Assembly: GCF_013294115.1 (NCBI RefSeq)
Contig: NZ_JABSNP010000005.1
Coordinates: 1 to 64,000 of the forward strand
DNA from: Hymenobacter caeli
GTDB lineage: Bacteria; Bacteroidota; Bacteroidia; Cytophagales; Hymenobacteraceae
Length of the DNA: 64,000 bases
Reading direction: 5' to 3'
Every line of letters begins with the position of its first letter. Within the stretch, counting starts at the first letter, position 1. The notes below the pieces were generated by a model. It was not told the origin of the DNA. It did no database searches and was given only the letters and a program-made list of their open reading frames with translations. The position numbers and the translations under genes were made by a program. Shown piece after piece: positions 25,736-34,913 of this stretch.

Positions 25736-25742
25736 CTGCGCC

Positions 25743-26273
25743 ATGCACCTTTCCTTACTCGGCATGCCCGGCTCGGGCAAAACCACGCTGGGCCGGGCCC
25801 TGGCCCAGCACTTCAACCGGCCGTTTTTAGACCTGGACGCCGAGGTAGCGGCGCGGGCGGGGCAGTCCATCCCAGCCGTTTTTGCGCAGCACGGCGAAGC
25901 CTATTTTCGGCAGCTGGAGGCCGAAGCGCTGCGGGCCGTGGTGGCCCGCCCGGGGCCCCTGGTACTGGCCACCGGCGGCGGTACGCCCTGCTTCCACGAC
26001 AACATTAAGGTATTGAACAACAGCAGTTTTACCCTTTGGCTGGACGTGCCGGTGGCCGTGCTGGCCCACCGCCTGGGCAAGGGCGGGGCCGCCAAGCGGC
26101 CCTTGCTGGCCGCCACGGGCCCCGGCCTCGCCGCGTCGCTGGCCGAAACCCTGGCGGCCCGCCGGCAGTTTTATGCCCAGGCGCGGCTACGCTTTGCGGA
26201 AACCCGGTTGCCGCTGGAAGCGTTGTTGCCTGCACTGGCCCGGGCCGGCTTCCCGGCCTCCGCCCTCGTTTAA
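25743..26273 (+). CDS. aroK: Shikimate kinase
   Basis: The 176-residue P-loop kinase phosphorylates shikimate at O3 in the aromatic amino acid pathway. Walker A GMPGSGKTT is at 7-15, the shikimate-binding DLDAE at about 33-37, and the family triplet GGG in VLATGGGTPC. The lid region KRPLL is near residue 120. The length is typical. The gene follows the ABC permease by 7 bp and so probably shares its transcript. Confidence 0.95.
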   Translation: MHLSLLGMPGSGKTTLGRALAQHFNRPFLDLDAEVAARAGQSIPAVFAQHGEAYFRQLEAEALRAVVARPGPLVLATGGGTPCFHDNIKVLNNSSFTLWLDVPVAVLAHRLGKGGAAKRPLLAATGPGLAASLAETLAARRQFYAQARLRFAETRLPLEALLPALARAGFPASALV

Positions 26274-26284
26274 GCCCGGGGCCG

Positions 26285-26292
26285 TAAATTTG
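26285..26292 (+). promoter_or_regulatory. -7 box TAAATTTG before the hydroxylase gene
   Basis: TAAATTTG is an exact TAnnTTTG match 34 nt before the ATG at 26327. Confidence 0.5.
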
Positions 26293-26326
26293 CGGGCCGC
26301 ATTGTTCGCATAATTCTCTCTAATCC

Positions 26327-26974
26327 ATGCAACCAGTTTCCGCAGCGCCTGCCCCGGCGGCCCCCGTGCGGCCCAAGCACAAAGGCTCGGCCCAGCTTTT
26401 CGAAAACCCCTTGCTTGAGCGGCTTTCCCACACCCACATTGCCTGGCCGGTGGGCATTTTCATCGCCACCACGCTGCTGAGCCTCTACTACGGCTTCACG
26501 CACGGCTTCCTGTCGGGCGCGTCGGCGCTGGGGCTGTTTCTGGGGGGGCTGTTCCTGTTCACGTTCGTGGAGTACGCGGTGCACCGCTACCTCTACCACC
26601 TACCGGCCACCACGCCCCGCAAGGCCAAGTTCCAGTACACGATGCACGGCGTGCACCACGAGTTCCCGAAGGACAAAACCCGGCTGGCCATGCCGCCCAT
26701 CGTCACGGTGTTCGTGGCGTCGCTGCTGTTCTTCATTTTTCGGCTGGTATTTGGGTCGTGGGCCTTCGGGGTGCTGGCGGGCTTCACATTTGGCTACGCT
26801 TCGTACCTGTTCGTGCATTACGCCATCCATGCGTATTCGCCGCCCAAAAACTTCCTGAAAGTGTGGTGGACGCACCACAGCCAGCACCACTACCGGCAAG
26901 ATGAGGTAGCCTTCGGCGTAAGCAGCACCCTCTGGGACCACCTCATCGGCACCATGCCCAAGGCCCGCGAGTAG
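26327..26974 (+). CDS. Fatty acid hydroxylase/sterol desaturase family protein
   Basis: The 215-residue membrane protein has four or so helices and the diiron histidine clusters of the family: EYAVHRYLYH, MHGVHHEFPKD, LFVHYAIHAY and WWTHHSQHHY. This is closest to fatty acid 2-hydroxylases. In Bacteroidota, likely substrates are the acyl chains of sphingolipids or sulfonolipids, which is inference. It has its own promoter and ends before a strong terminator. Confidence 0.9.
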   Translation: MQPVSAAPAPAAPVRPKHKGSAQLFENPLLERLSHTHIAWPVGIFIATTLLSLYYGFTHGFLSGASALGLFLGGLFLFTFVEYAVHRYLYHLPATTPRKAKFQYTMHGVHHEFPKDKTRLAMPPIVTVFVASLLFFIFRLVFGSWAFGVLAGFTFGYASYLFVHYAIHAYSPPKNFLKVWWTHHSQHHYRQDEVAFGVSSTLWDHLIGTMPKARE

Positions 26975-27008
26975 GCGTTAAGCCGGTTTTAGCGGCCGGT
27001 AACTAAAC

Positions 27009-27059
27009 AAAAAGAAGCGCGGCCGCTCCCGAATGTGGGGGCGGCCGCGCTTCTTTTTT
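27009..27059. terminator. Bidirectional rho-independent terminator
   Basis: A GC-rich stem (AGAAGCGCGGCCGC with its complement) is flanked by A5 and T6, between the convergent hydroxylase gene and the LemA/TPM operon. Confidence 0.88.
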
Positions 27060-27100
27060 GCAATGGGTGGGCGTGGTGCCGGGGCCTGGTTGCCCGAAAC

Positions 27101-27292
27101 CTACGACTGGCTGCCGCCCCCGCCCCCGCTGATTTTGCTGACGACGAAGATGATAATCGCCACGACGATCACCACGCCGATGATGCCCGTGTAGGCCCCG
27201 GCTTTGAAAATTTCGCCGATGGCGGCGCAGCTGCTGAGCGAGAAGGCAAGTACGCCAACCAGCAGAAATACGGAGAGTCGGAGGGAACGCAT
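27101..27292 (-). CDS. Small lipoprotein with one membrane helix
   Basis: The 63-residue protein has a lipobox (FSLSSC, Cys22) at the end of a signal peptide. A strong helix at about 34-52 (TGIIGVVIVVAIIIFVVSKI) and a short glycine tail (SGGGGGSQS) follow. Small proteins of this build are widespread in Bacteroidota with no known role. It is the last gene of the LemA-TPM-TPM group and is on the same strand, 88 bp after the second TPM gene. Confidence 0.7.
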   Translation of the reverse strand: MRSLRLSVFLLVGVLAFSLSSCAAIGEIFKAGAYTGIIGVVIVVAIIIFVVSKISGGGGGSQS

Positions 27293-27380
27293 GGCGGAGT
27301 AAAAAGGGGATGAAAAGGGCTCCAGGGTGTCTGGTGCGGGGTAATACTGCCGCGGCCGGCAAAAGGTTGAGCGCCCGGCC

Positions 27381-28187
27381 CTACCAGCTGCCGCTGGCCC
27401 CGCCGCCGCCGCTGCTGCCCCCCCCGAAACCGCCGAAGCCGCCGCCCCCACCGCCCCCAAAGCCGCCGCCGCCGCCGCCGAACCCGCCGCCCAAGCCGCC
27501 GAAGATGAGGGGCCCGCCCAGCCCGCCGAAGCCGCCGCTGCGCCCGCCCCCCCCGCCGCCCCGGCGGCTGATTTGGATGAAGATGAAAATGGCGATTAGA
27601 ATGGCCACCACCAGCCCGAACCCGGGGCCCTTCTGGCCCGCGCCTCCGGCGTCGGCCGGGTCGGCCTTGTACTCGCCCTTGGCCAGGGCAATGAGCTGGT
27701 CGGTGCCGCGGTCGAGGCCGGCGTAGTACTGGCCCTGCTTGAAGGCCGGCACCAGCGTGTTGCTGATGATGCGCTTGGCCAGGGCGTCGGGCACGGCCCC
27801 CTCCAGGCCGTAGCCGGTCTGGATGCGGGCGGTGTGCTCCTGCTGGGCCACCAGCACCAGCACGCCGTTGTTGGTTTTCTTCTGGCCGATGCCCCAGGCG
27901 CGGTACAGCGCCTCGGCGTAGTCGGCGATGTCGTTGCCGTCGAGGGTGGGCACGGTCACGACGGCAATCTGCGAGGAGGTGCTGTCGTTGTAGGCCACCA
28001 GCTTCTGCTCCAGCGCGTCGGCCTCCTGCGGCTGCATCAGGTGGGCCAGGTCGTTCACGAGGCGCGGCGGGTCGGGGCGGGCGGGCACCTTCAGGCTTTG
28101 GGCCCGGGCCCCCAGGGCCCCGCCCGCGGCCAGCAGCAGCACCAGCAGGTACCGGGCCAGGGCCCCGCGGATAGCAGCGGTTTTCAT
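27381..28187 (-). CDS. TPM-domain membrane protein with Gly-rich tail
   Basis: The 268-residue protein has a signal peptide (ending ALGARAQ), then a TPM domain (TLP18.3/Psb32/MOLO-1) at about 38-170 with LMQPQEADALEQKL, IAVVTVPTL and NNGVLVLVAQQEHTARIQTGYGLEG. A membrane helix is at about 192-210, and a low-complexity tail of GGGGFGG repeats ends in SGSW. Such proteins go with LemA in many bacteria; the molecular job is not settled. It overlaps the upstream TPM gene by 4 bp. Confidence 0.88.
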   Translation of the reverse strand: MKTAAIRGALARYLLVLLLAAGGALGARAQSLKVPARPDPPRLVNDLAHLMQPQEADALEQKLVAYNDSTSSQIAVVTVPTLDGNDIADYAEALYRAWGIGQKKTNNGVLVLVAQQEHTARIQTGYGLEGAVPDALAKRIISNTLVPAFKQGQYYAGLDRGTDQLIALAKGEYKADPADAGGAGQKGPGFGLVVAILIAIFIFIQISRRGGGGGGRSGGFGGLGGPLIFGGLGGGFGGGGGGFGGGGGGGFGGFGGGSSGGGGASGSW

Positions 28188-28642
28188 GGGCGGGGGGCCG
28201 GCTCGTCGCCGCCAATCGAGATGCTGTCGTCCAGCTCGTTCACGTCGGTGGCCGCGTCGTAGGGGAAGTAGCGCTGCAGCTGCTCGCCCACCTGGCGGAT
28301 GCCGTGCTCGAGGCCGGCCACGTAGTTTTCCCGCCGGAACTCGCTGAGCACGGCTTCCTTGGTGGTTTCCCAAAAGTCGTCGGGCACGGCCGCGTTGATG
28401 CCCACGTCGCCGGCCAGGGCAAACTGTCGGCTGGTCCAGGCCAGGTAGAACAGCACGCCGTTGCGCTGGGCGGTTTTGTGCATGCCCAGCTCGGCAAACA
28501 CCTGGGCCGCTCGGTCGAGGGGCTCGGGCGTGGGGCAGGTGTCTTCCAGGTGCACCCGGATTTCGCCCGACGTGGTGACCTCCGCCTGCCGGATGGCCGC
28601 CACCAGGGCCGCGTCCTGCGCGGGGGTGAGGGGGGATTTCAT
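28184..28642 (-). CDS. Soluble TPM-domain protein
   Basis: The 152-residue protein has a TPM domain over most of its length: LTPAQDAALVAAIRQAE, SGEIRVHLED, NGVLFYLAWTSRQFALAGDVGIN. It has no signal peptide at the N-terminus. The tail is acidic. Its ATGA overlap with the next TPM gene indicates translational coupling. Upstream, 120 bp away across an inverted repeat, is lemA, so the order is lemA, TPM, TPM, small lipoprotein. Confidence 0.85.
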   Translation of the reverse strand: MKSPLTPAQDAALVAAIRQAEVTTSGEIRVHLEDTCPTPEPLDRAAQVFAELGMHKTAQRNGVLFYLAWTSRQFALAGDVGINAAVPDDFWETTKEAVLSEFRRENYVAGLEHGIRQVGEQLQRYFPYDAATDVNELDDSISIGGDEPAPRP

Positions 28643-28648
28643 TGGCGA

Positions 28649-28760
28649 GTTATGAATTATGAGTTATGGATTATGAGTTGGTGCTTGGGCCCCGTATTGA
28701 GCCGTCAAGCAGCTTGTTGTCTGGCCCCAAACTCATAACCCATAACCCATAACTCACAAC
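28649..28760. repeat. Imperfect inverted repeat built of TTATGAGTTATGG units
   Basis: The left arm repeats TTATGA(A/G)TTATG-type units, and the right arm is the complement (ACTCATAACCCATAACC). It separates lemA from the TPM genes and may form a hairpin in their mRNA. Confidence 0.7.
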
Positions 28761-28764
28761 CAGA

Positions 28765-29370
28765 TTATTTCGTGGTCTTCCCGCCCATGTCGCCGAAGTC
28801 GACTTTGGGGGCTTCCTTGGCGGCCGCGTCGGCTTCGAAGTAGGGCTTTTCCTTGAAGCCGAACATGTTGGCAAACAGATTATTGGGGAACGAGCGGGTG
28901 AAGGTGTTGTAGTCGGTGGTGGACGCATTGAAGTCGTTGCGGGCCACGTTGATGCGGTTTTCGGTGCCTTCAATCTGGGCTTGCAGCTCCTGGAAGTTGG
29001 CGTTGGCCTTCAGCTCGGGGTAATTTTCGGACACGGCCAGCAGCCGGCCCAGGCCGGAGGACAGCTGGCTTTGGGCGGCCTGGAATTTCTGGAGGTTTTC
29101 GGGCGTGAGCTGGTCGGCGTTGAGCTGCACGCTGGTGGCCTTGGCGCGGGCCTCAATCACGCCCTCCAGGGTCGATTTCTCGAAGTTGGCGGCCCCCTTC
29201 ACGGTGTTCACCAGGTTGGGGATGAGGTCGGAGCGGCGCTGGTAGGCGCTTTGCACGTTGGCCCATTTGTTTTTCACTTCTTGGTCGCGCGTGACCATGC
29301 CGTTGTAGCCGCACGACGACTGCGAGAGCAGAATAACAAACCCGGCGAAATAGAGAAGAAGGCGTTTCAT
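28765..29370 (-). CDS. lemA: LemA family protein
   Basis: The 201-residue protein has an N-terminal signal with a possible lipobox (LLSQSSC). The LemA core has YNGMVTRDQEVKNKWANVQ, YQRRSDLIPNLVNTVKG and IEGTENRINVARNDFN. It is an all-helical bundle facing the periplasm. The C-terminal FKEKPYFEADAAAKEAPKVDF is the family's usual end. It heads the LemA/TPM group. The ATG at 29370 gives the correct signal; a longer frame upstream is not protein-like. Confidence 0.93.
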   Translation of the reverse strand: MKRLLLYFAGFVILLSQSSCGYNGMVTRDQEVKNKWANVQSAYQRRSDLIPNLVNTVKGAANFEKSTLEGVIEARAKATSVQLNADQLTPENLQKFQAAQSQLSSGLGRLLAVSENYPELKANANFQELQAQIEGTENRINVARNDFNASTTDYNTFTRSFPNNLFANMFGFKEKPYFEADAAAKEAPKVDFGDMGGKTTK

Positions 29371-29565
29371 GAGCGGAAAGGGTGAGGTGAAAGGGTAAAG
29401 AAAGCGGCGCGGCGGCCAACCCGGCGGGGCCCTGGCCGGTTGTGGGCAGCAGCCGGGCCCCAATACGCAGCGGAAGCCCGGCGGTTGTTTGCCGGCCGGG
29501 GCTTTACTTGCGGGCCGGGGCGGGCCGCAAGTACGGCGCTATCCTTTACATTTTTTCTTCCCGTA

Positions 29566-30567
29566 GTGAAAGCCATCATCCCCGTTGCCGGCATTGGCTC
29601 GCGCCTGCGCCCCCACACCCACACCCAGCCCAAAAGCCTGGTGCCGGTGGCCGGCAACACCATCCTGGGCCACATCATCGACCGGCTGACGGCGGCGGGC
29701 CTCACCGAGTTCGTGTTCGTGGTGGGCTACCTCGGCGACAAAGTGGTGCGCTACGTGAAGCGCCACTACCCCCAGCTGCAAGCCACGTTCGTGCTGCAAG
29801 AGCCCCGCGAGGGCCTGGGCCACGCCCTGTGGCTGGCCCGCGACACGTTCCGCCACGACCCCGACGGCGTGCTCATCCTGCTCGGCGACACCATCGTGGA
29901 CGTGGACCTGCCCGCCCTGCTGGCCACGCCCGGCACGGTGCTGGCCGTGAAGGAAGTGAAAACGCCCTCCCTCTTCGGCCTCGTGGAAATCGGCCCCGGG
30001 GGCCGCGTGCGCAAAGTGGTGGAGAAGCCCACCATCCCGAAGTCGAACTTCGCCCTGGTGGGCCTCTACAAGCTGGCCGATGCCGAGCGGCTGGCCCTGG
30101 CCCTGGAGTGGCTGATGGCCAGCAACGTGCGCACCCACGGCGAGTACCAGCTCACCGACGCCCTGATGCACCTCATCGAGCAGGGCGAGGAGATGACCAC
30201 TGCCCCGGTGGACAACTGGTTCGACTGCGGCCGCAAGGACACGCTGCTCGAAGCCAACGCCCGCCTGCTCAACCGGCCCGAGTTCCTGGAGGCCCGCGAC
30301 TACTCCGAGTTCACGGGCTCGGTCATCATCCCGCCGGTCAGCATCGGACACGGCTGCCGCATCGAAAACTCCATCATCGGCCCCAACGTGGCCATCGGCG
30401 ACAAAACCATCGTGCAGAGCACCATCCTCAGCAACTCCATCATCGGCTCGTACTCCGAGCTGCGCTTCGCCGTGATGCACGACTGCATCGTGGGCTCCGA
30501 CGCCTCGTTCCGGGGCATGAACCACAGCCTCAACATCGGCGACAACACGGAGATTGACTACAGCTGA
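29566..30567 (+). CDS. Sugar-1-phosphate nucleotidyltransferase
   Basis: The 333-residue enzyme has an N-terminal nucleotidyltransferase domain: MKAIIPVAGIGSRLRPHTHTQPK with the GxGxRLRPxTxxxPK loop, and LILLGDTIVDVDL with the metal Asp. A C-terminal left-handed beta-helix has hexapeptide repeats (IENSIIGPNVAIGDKT, IVQSTILSNSIIG). It makes an NDP-sugar (dTDP- or UDP-glucose type) from sugar-1-phosphate. The exact sugar is not clear. It starts with GTG at 29566; no ATG is near. No other sugar-pathway gene adjoins it. Confidence 0.9.
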   Translation: MKAIIPVAGIGSRLRPHTHTQPKSLVPVAGNTILGHIIDRLTAAGLTEFVFVVGYLGDKVVRYVKRHYPQLQATFVLQEPREGLGHALWLARDTFRHDPDGVLILLGDTIVDVDLPALLATPGTVLAVKEVKTPSLFGLVEIGPGGRVRKVVEKPTIPKSNFALVGLYKLADAERLALALEWLMASNVRTHGEYQLTDALMHLIEQGEEMTTAPVDNWFDCGRKDTLLEANARLLNRPEFLEARDYSEFTGSVIIPPVSIGHGCRIENSIIGPNVAIGDKTIVQSTILSNSIIGSYSELRFAVMHDCIVGSDASFRGMNHSLNIGDNTEIDYS

Positions 30568-30635
30568 GGAATTAACTATATGAGGGTTAATTTTTAATAA
30601 GGAAGTTATTCAGGAATCGGTAAAAGCAAGTAGAA

Positions 30636-30725
30636 CGTCATGCTGAGCGCAGTGAAGCATCTCTACCGCTTCGCTGCGGCTGTTCAACGCAGCGGTAGAG
30701 ATGCTTCACTGCGCTCAGCATGACG
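30636..30725. repeat. Inverted repeat, GTCATGCTGAGCGCAG family
   Basis: Perfect 35-bp arms at 30636-30670 and 30691-30725 with a 20-nt loop. The outer part GTCATGCTGAGCGCAGTG...GCATCTC is shared with the palindrome at 12631-12728. It lies between convergent genes. Confidence 0.88.
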
Positions 30726-30771
30726 CCCTGGCGAATTACTAAACAGCTTCAAATTACCCAACCGTCCACCA

Positions 30772-31272
30772 TCAACTTTTCAGCCCCAGCCGCGCCACGA
30801 TTTCGTCCACCAGCTGCGCCGGGGGCACGTCGTCGGTGAGGCGCAGGCCGTAGGCGGGCTTTTCGAGGGTGGCCAGCTGCGAATCGAGCATGTCGGCCTT
30901 CATGTAGTGGCCGGTGCGGCCTTCGAGGCGGACCCGCAGCACGGCGGGGTCGGTGTCGAGGAATACCCACTGGAGGGGGCCCCGGGCCCCGGCTTGCAGC
31001 GTCTGGCGGTAGGCTTCTTTCAGGGCCGAGCAGGCGAGCACGGCCCCGCCGGCCTGCTCCCAGCGGCCGAGGTCGGCGGCGAGGGTAGCCAGCCAGCCGG
31101 CCCGGTCTTCGTCGGTGAGGGGGTGTCCGCTGGCCATTTTGGCCACGTTGGCGGCCGGGTGGAAGTCGTCGCCGTCGTAGAACGGCCGGCCCAGGCGGGC
31201 GGCCAGCAACTGGCCCACGGTGGTTTTGCCGCTGCCCGACACGCCCATCACAAGAAAAAGGGGTTGGTTCAT
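30772..31272 (-). CDS. gntK: Gluconokinase
   Basis: The 166-residue P-loop kinase phosphorylates D-gluconate to 6-phosphogluconate. Walker A GVSGSGKTTVGQ lies at about 10-21. The family blocks FYDGDDFHPAANVAKMASGHPLTDEDRAGWL (seen in part as DGDDFHPAANVAKM), LACSALKEAYR and GHYMKADMLDSQ are all present. The length is standard. It stands alone with no gluconate transporter beside it. Confidence 0.95.
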   Translation of the reverse strand: MNQPLFLVMGVSGSGKTTVGQLLAARLGRPFYDGDDFHPAANVAKMASGHPLTDEDRAGWLATLAADLGRWEQAGGAVLACSALKEAYRQTLQAGARGPLQWVFLDTDPAVLRVRLEGRTGHYMKADMLDSQLATLEKPAYGLRLTDDVPPAQLVDEIVARLGLKS

Positions 31273-31417
31273 GGGCGCAAGTAACGCGGTTCGGCGAGCT
31301 TGGGTTGGTGGCCGGGACCGGGCGGCGGCCGAAACCCCGCGGCCCAGCTTTGGGGCGGCCGCCGGGGCCGGGTTGGCGGCAGCTCCGGCCCCGGGGCCCC
31401 ACCGGGCGGTTCGGCCA

Positions 31418-31452
31418 TTACCGGGCCGGCGGCGAAAAGCCGGCAGCCCGGG
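31418..31452. repeat. Single-arm copy of the 40239-40378 repeat
   Basis: ATTACCGGGC...GGCGAAAAGCCGGCAGCCCGGG matches one arm of the inverted repeat 9 kb away with two or three changes (quoted in parts). It ends 4 bp before the -7 box of the next gene. Confidence 0.7.
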
Positions 31453-31455
31453 CCG

Positions 31456-31462
31456 TACTTTG
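31456..31462 (+). promoter_or_regulatory. -7-like box TACTTTG
   Basis: TACTTTG is a one-base-shorter variant of TAnnTTTG, 26 nt before the ATG at 31489. Confidence 0.4.
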
Positions 31463-31488
31463 CGGTTCTTCCACCGCCGCTTTTTCGC

Positions 31489-32520
31489 ATGATGCTTCGC
31501 CGTTTTCCGCTGCTTGTTGCGTTGCCCCTGGGCCTGCTCCTGGGCCGCCCCGCCCCGGCCCAGACGCCCCTGGGCCAGCCCTCGCTCGACGAGGCCAAGG
31601 TGCAAATCTGGTGCGCCACGGCCCGCTTCGTGTACGACGACGCCGGCCGGCCCGGCCTCAAACGCACCGTGCGCTGCGCCGGGGCCGACCTGCCCGCGCT
31701 GGCCGCCAGCCTGCGGCCCGACAGCCTGCGCATCTACCAGCTGCTTTACCAGCCCATCGAGGGCCAGGGCAGCATCTACAAAGGCAAGAAAAGCACCCCG
31801 GCCCAGCTCGGGGCCCTGGTGAAGGCCATTGTGCGGAAGCTAAATGCCTCCCCCGCCCGCCGCCGCGACCCCGCCCGCCGGGCCCGCCTGCAAGCCCTCG
31901 AAACGGCCCTCACCAACTACGTGGCCCACGGCACGCCCCCCGGCGACGTGCCCGCCGCCATGGTACCCGCCGCCCCCGACACCGCCGCCACCGCCGACAA
32001 CGGGGCCGCCGGCCCGGCGGAAACCGCGGAAGACCAAGCCGTGCGCGACGCCAACCCCGGCGCCCTGCTGCCGCCCGGCACGGCCGCACCGTCGGCCACG
32101 ACCAGCCTGCTCGACCGCTTTGCCGCGCCCCTGGCCCTCATTTTGGGCCTCCTCAGCCTGGTGCTGTACGTGATGCTGCGCATCAGCCTGGGGCAGTGGC
32201 GGCGGCAGCAGCGCCGCGAAACCCTGAGCGCCACCCACGCCGCCGCCGGGGCCAAAACCGCCGCCGAGCAAGCCGCCGCCGCCGTAGCCGACGCCGCCGC
32301 CCGCGTGAAGCGCGCCGAAGCCCTGGTGCTGGCCGCCGCCCCCGACGAAAGCCCCGCCCCGGCGGCCCCCGCCGACCGCCTCACCCCCGCCCAGCGCCTG
32401 GAAGTGGAGCGCCTCGTGAGCCAGCGCGTGGACGAGGAAATGGCCTGGCTGCGGGCCCAGCTGCCCGAGCTGCTGGCCGGGGCCACCGGGGCCCCGACCG
32501 CGCCGGATACGGTGGAGTAG
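31489..32520 (+). CDS. Membrane protein of unknown function with coiled coil
   Basis: The 343-residue protein has a signal peptide (residues 1-25, PAPAQ) and a periplasmic region of about 180 residues with two cysteines (IWCATARF, TVRCAGADLP). A membrane helix follows at about 210-232 (LALILGLLSLVLYVML). A cytoplasmic Ala/Arg-rich coiled-coil tail contains HAAAGAKTAAEQAAAAV and VERLVSQRVDEEMAWL. I do not recognise a family. The two adjacent ATG codons at 31489-31494 make the start certain to within one residue. Confidence 0.7.
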   Translation: MMLRRFPLLVALPLGLLLGRPAPAQTPLGQPSLDEAKVQIWCATARFVYDDAGRPGLKRTVRCAGADLPALAASLRPDSLRIYQLLYQPIEGQGSIYKGKKSTPAQLGALVKAIVRKLNASPARRRDPARRARLQALETALTNYVAHGTPPGDVPAAMVPAAPDTAATADNGAAGPAETAEDQAVRDANPGALLPPGTAAPSATTSLLDRFAAPLALILGLLSLVLYVMLRISLGQWRRQQRRETLSATHAAAGAKTAAEQAAAAVADAAARVKRAEALVLAAAPDESPAPAAPADRLTPAQRLEVERLVSQRVDEEMAWLRAQLPELLAGATGAPTAPDTVE

Positions 32521-32609
32521 CCAGCTGCCTTGAGCGGAACCCTGCCCCCGGCCCACGCCGCTTGATGCGCGGCGTGGGCCGGGGGCGGGGTTCCGCTCAA
32601 GGCAGCTGG
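32521..32609. repeat. Inverted repeat with 41-bp arms
   Basis: Arms 32521-32561 and 32569-32609 (CCAGCTGCCTTGAGCGGAAC...), one mismatch, 7-nt loop. It starts at the base after the stop codon of the upstream gene and ends 7 bp before the next -7 box. Confidence 0.9.
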
Positions 32610-32615
32610 CTATTC

Positions 32616-32623
32616 TATATTTG
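32616..32623 (+). promoter_or_regulatory. -7 box TATATTTG before prolyl oligopeptidase
   Basis: An exact TAnnTTTG match 36 nt before the ATG at 32660, just outside the preceding hairpin. Confidence 0.5.
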
Positions 32624-32659
32624 AAAAATACTACCGCACTCCAGCCCCCTTGCTTTCGT

Positions 32660-34903
32660 ATGAACACGACCCACAAACTAGCCCTGCTGGGGCTGCTGGC
32701 GGCCCCCGTGGCCTGCCACGCCACCTCCCCGCCCCGCAACACGCTGCCCAATTACCACGCCCTGACCGAAATGACCGTGCCCGAGCCCGGCGACCCCACC
32801 CACGCCGCCCGCCCCGAGTACGTGCCCCCCCTTGCCCCCAACCCGCCCGTGAAATACCCCGTTGCCCGCAAAACCGACCAGGTTGACGACTACTTCGGCA
32901 CCAAAGTGCCCGACCCCTACCGCTGGCTCGAAAGCCTCGACTCGCCCGAAACCAAGGCCTGGGTGACGGCCGAAAACGAGGTGACGTTTGGCTACCTGGG
33001 CCAGATTCCGTTCCGCGACAAGATCCGCGACCGGCTCACCAAGCTCTGGAACTACGAGCGCTACGGCGTGCCCGAGCAGGTGGGCGAGCGGCTGGTGTTC
33101 AGCAAAAACGACGGCCTGCAAAACCAGGCCGTGGTGTACGTGCAAACCGGCGCGGGCGAGCCCCAGGTGCTGCTCGACCCCAACAAGTTTTCGGCCGACG
33201 GCACCACGGCCCTCGCCGGCACGGCCTTTAGCAACGACCACCGCTACCTGGCCTACGCCACCAGCGGCGGCGGCTCGGACTGGCACCAGGTGAAAATCAT
33301 GGACCTGACGACGAACAAGACCCTGCCCGAAACCCTGGACTGGGTGAAGGTATCGGGCACGTCGTGGGTGAAAAACGGCTTTTACTACAGCCGCTACGAC
33401 GCGCCCAAGGCCGGCGAAAACGGCCTGGCCGGCAAGAACGAGTTCCACAAAGTGTATTACCACCAGCTGAACACGCCGCAGAGCGCCGACAAGCTGGTGT
33501 ACGAAGACAAAAAGATGGTGCTGGGCTTCCGCACGGCCGACGCCACGGAGGACGAGCGGTTCCTGGTGCTGTCCTTGACGGATGGCAAGGCCGACGGCAG
33601 CCGCCTGCTGGTGCGTGACCTGCACGACCCCAAACAGGCCGCCACCTGGGCCACGCTCATCCCCTCCTACGAGTCGCACAACCACGTGCTGGGCAACGTG
33701 GGTGGCGAAGTACTGGTGTACACCGACTACAAGGCGCCGCGCTTCCGGGTGGTGCGCATCGACCCGAAGAAGCCCCAGGAAGCCAACTGGCACGACGTGC
33801 TGCCCGAGGCCAAAGACAAGCTGGAGGACGTGAGCCAAGTGGGCGGGCACCTGGTGGCCACGTACTTGCACGACGCCAGCTCGCAGGTGAAGGTGTACGA
33901 CGAGGCCGGCAAGTTCCAGCACGACGTGGCGCTGCCGGCCATCGGCACGGCCAGCGGCTTCGGCGGCCGGCGCACGGATAAGACCGTGTACTACGCCTTC
34001 ACGTCGTTTGCCTACCCGACCACGATTTACAAGTACGACCTGGCCACCAACGCCAGCACCGTGTTCAGGGCCCCCACCGTGGACGTGAACCCGGACGACT
34101 ACCTGACCACCCAAATCTTCTACGCCAGCAAGGACGGCACGAAGATTCCGATGTTCATCATTCACAAAAAGGGCGTGAAGCTGGACGGCCACAACCCGAC
34201 CTACTTGTACGCCTACGGCGGCTTCAACATCTCGCTCACGCCGGGCTTCTCGGTGGCGCGCATGCTGTGGCTGGAAAACGGCGGCGTGCTGGCCATCCCC
34301 AACCTGCGCGGCGGCGGCGAATACGGCGAGGCCTGGCACCAGGCCGGCATGACGCCCCGCAAGCAAAACGTGTTCGACGACTTTATCGCCGCCGCTGAGT
34401 ATTTGAAAGTCAGCCAGTACACCGACTACGACCACCTGGCCATCGCCGGCGGCTCGAACGGCGGCCTGCTGGTGGGGGCCACCATGACGCAGCGCCCCGA
34501 CCTATGCAAGGTGGCCCTGCCCGCGGTGGGCGTGATGGACATGCTGCGCTACCAGGACTTCACCATCGGCTGGAACTGGGCCCCGGAGTACGGCACCAGC
34601 AAGGACCCCAAGCAGTTCGCCAACCTCTACAAGTTCTCGCCGCTGCACAACCTGAAGCCCGCCGCCTACCCCGCCACGATGGTGACCACCGCCGACCACG
34701 ACGACCGCGTGGTACCGGCCCACTCCTTCAAGTTTGCCGCCGCCCTGCAAGCGGCCAACACGGGCCCCAACCCCACCCTGATTCGGGTGGACGTGAACGC
34801 CGGCCACGGCGCGGGCAAAAGCACCAAGCTCCAGATTCAGGAGTGGGCCGACGTGTGGAGCTTCTGCTTCGCCAACATGAACGTGACGCCCAACGTGAAG
34901 TAG
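32660..34903 (+). CDS. Prolyl oligopeptidase (S9A family)
   Basis: The 747-residue enzyme cuts short peptides after proline. An N-terminal signal ([15 protein letters not shown], possible lipobox PVAC) is followed by the conserved lead [27 protein letters not shown] seven-bladed propeller covers about 130-480 and an alpha/beta-hydrolase domain about 490-747. The nucleophile is Ser599 (GGSNGG), the acid lies in ADHDDRVVP (Asp681/682) and the base is His716 (NAGHGAG). The signal suggests a periplasmic location. Confidence 0.96.
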   Translation: MNTTHKLALLGLLAAPVACHATSPPRNTLPNYHALTEMTVPEPGDPTHAARPEYVPPLAPNPPVKYPVARKTDQVDDYFGTKVPDPYRWLESLDSPETKAWVTAENEVTFGYLGQIPFRDKIRDRLTKLWNYERYGVPEQVGERLVFSKNDGLQNQAVVYVQTGAGEPQVLLDPNKFSADGTTALAGTAFSNDHRYLAYATSGGGSDWHQVKIMDLTTNKTLPETLDWVKVSGTSWVKNGFYYSRYDAPKAGENGLAGKNEFHKVYYHQLNTPQSADKLVYEDKKMVLGFRTADATEDERFLVLSLTDGKADGSRLLVRDLHDPKQAATWATLIPSYESHNHVLGNVGGEVLVYTDYKAPRFRVVRIDPKKPQEANWHDVLPEAKDKLEDVSQVGGHLVATYLHDASSQVKVYDEAGKFQHDVALPAIGTASGFGGRRTDKTVYYAFTSFAYPTTIYKYDLATNASTVFRAPTVDVNPDDYLTTQIFYASKDGTKIPMFIIHKKGVKLDGHNPTYLYAYGGFNISLTPGFSVARMLWLENGGVLAIPNLRGGGEYGEAWHQAGMTPRKQNVFDDFIAAAEYLKVSQYTDYDHLAIAGGSNGGLLVGATMTQRPDLCKVALPAVGVMDMLRYQDFTIGWNWAPEYGTSKDPKQFANLYKFSPLHNLKPAAYPATMVTTADHDDRVVPAHSFKFAAALQAANTGPNPTLIRVDVNAGHGAGKSTKLQIQEWADVWSFCFANMNVTPNVK

Positions 34904-34913
34904 CTGGGCGGCT

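Noticed and set aside
32678..34435. 585-codon minus-strand frame over the prolyl oligopeptidase
   Set aside because: Antisense shadow; the plus strand has the complete catalytic triad.
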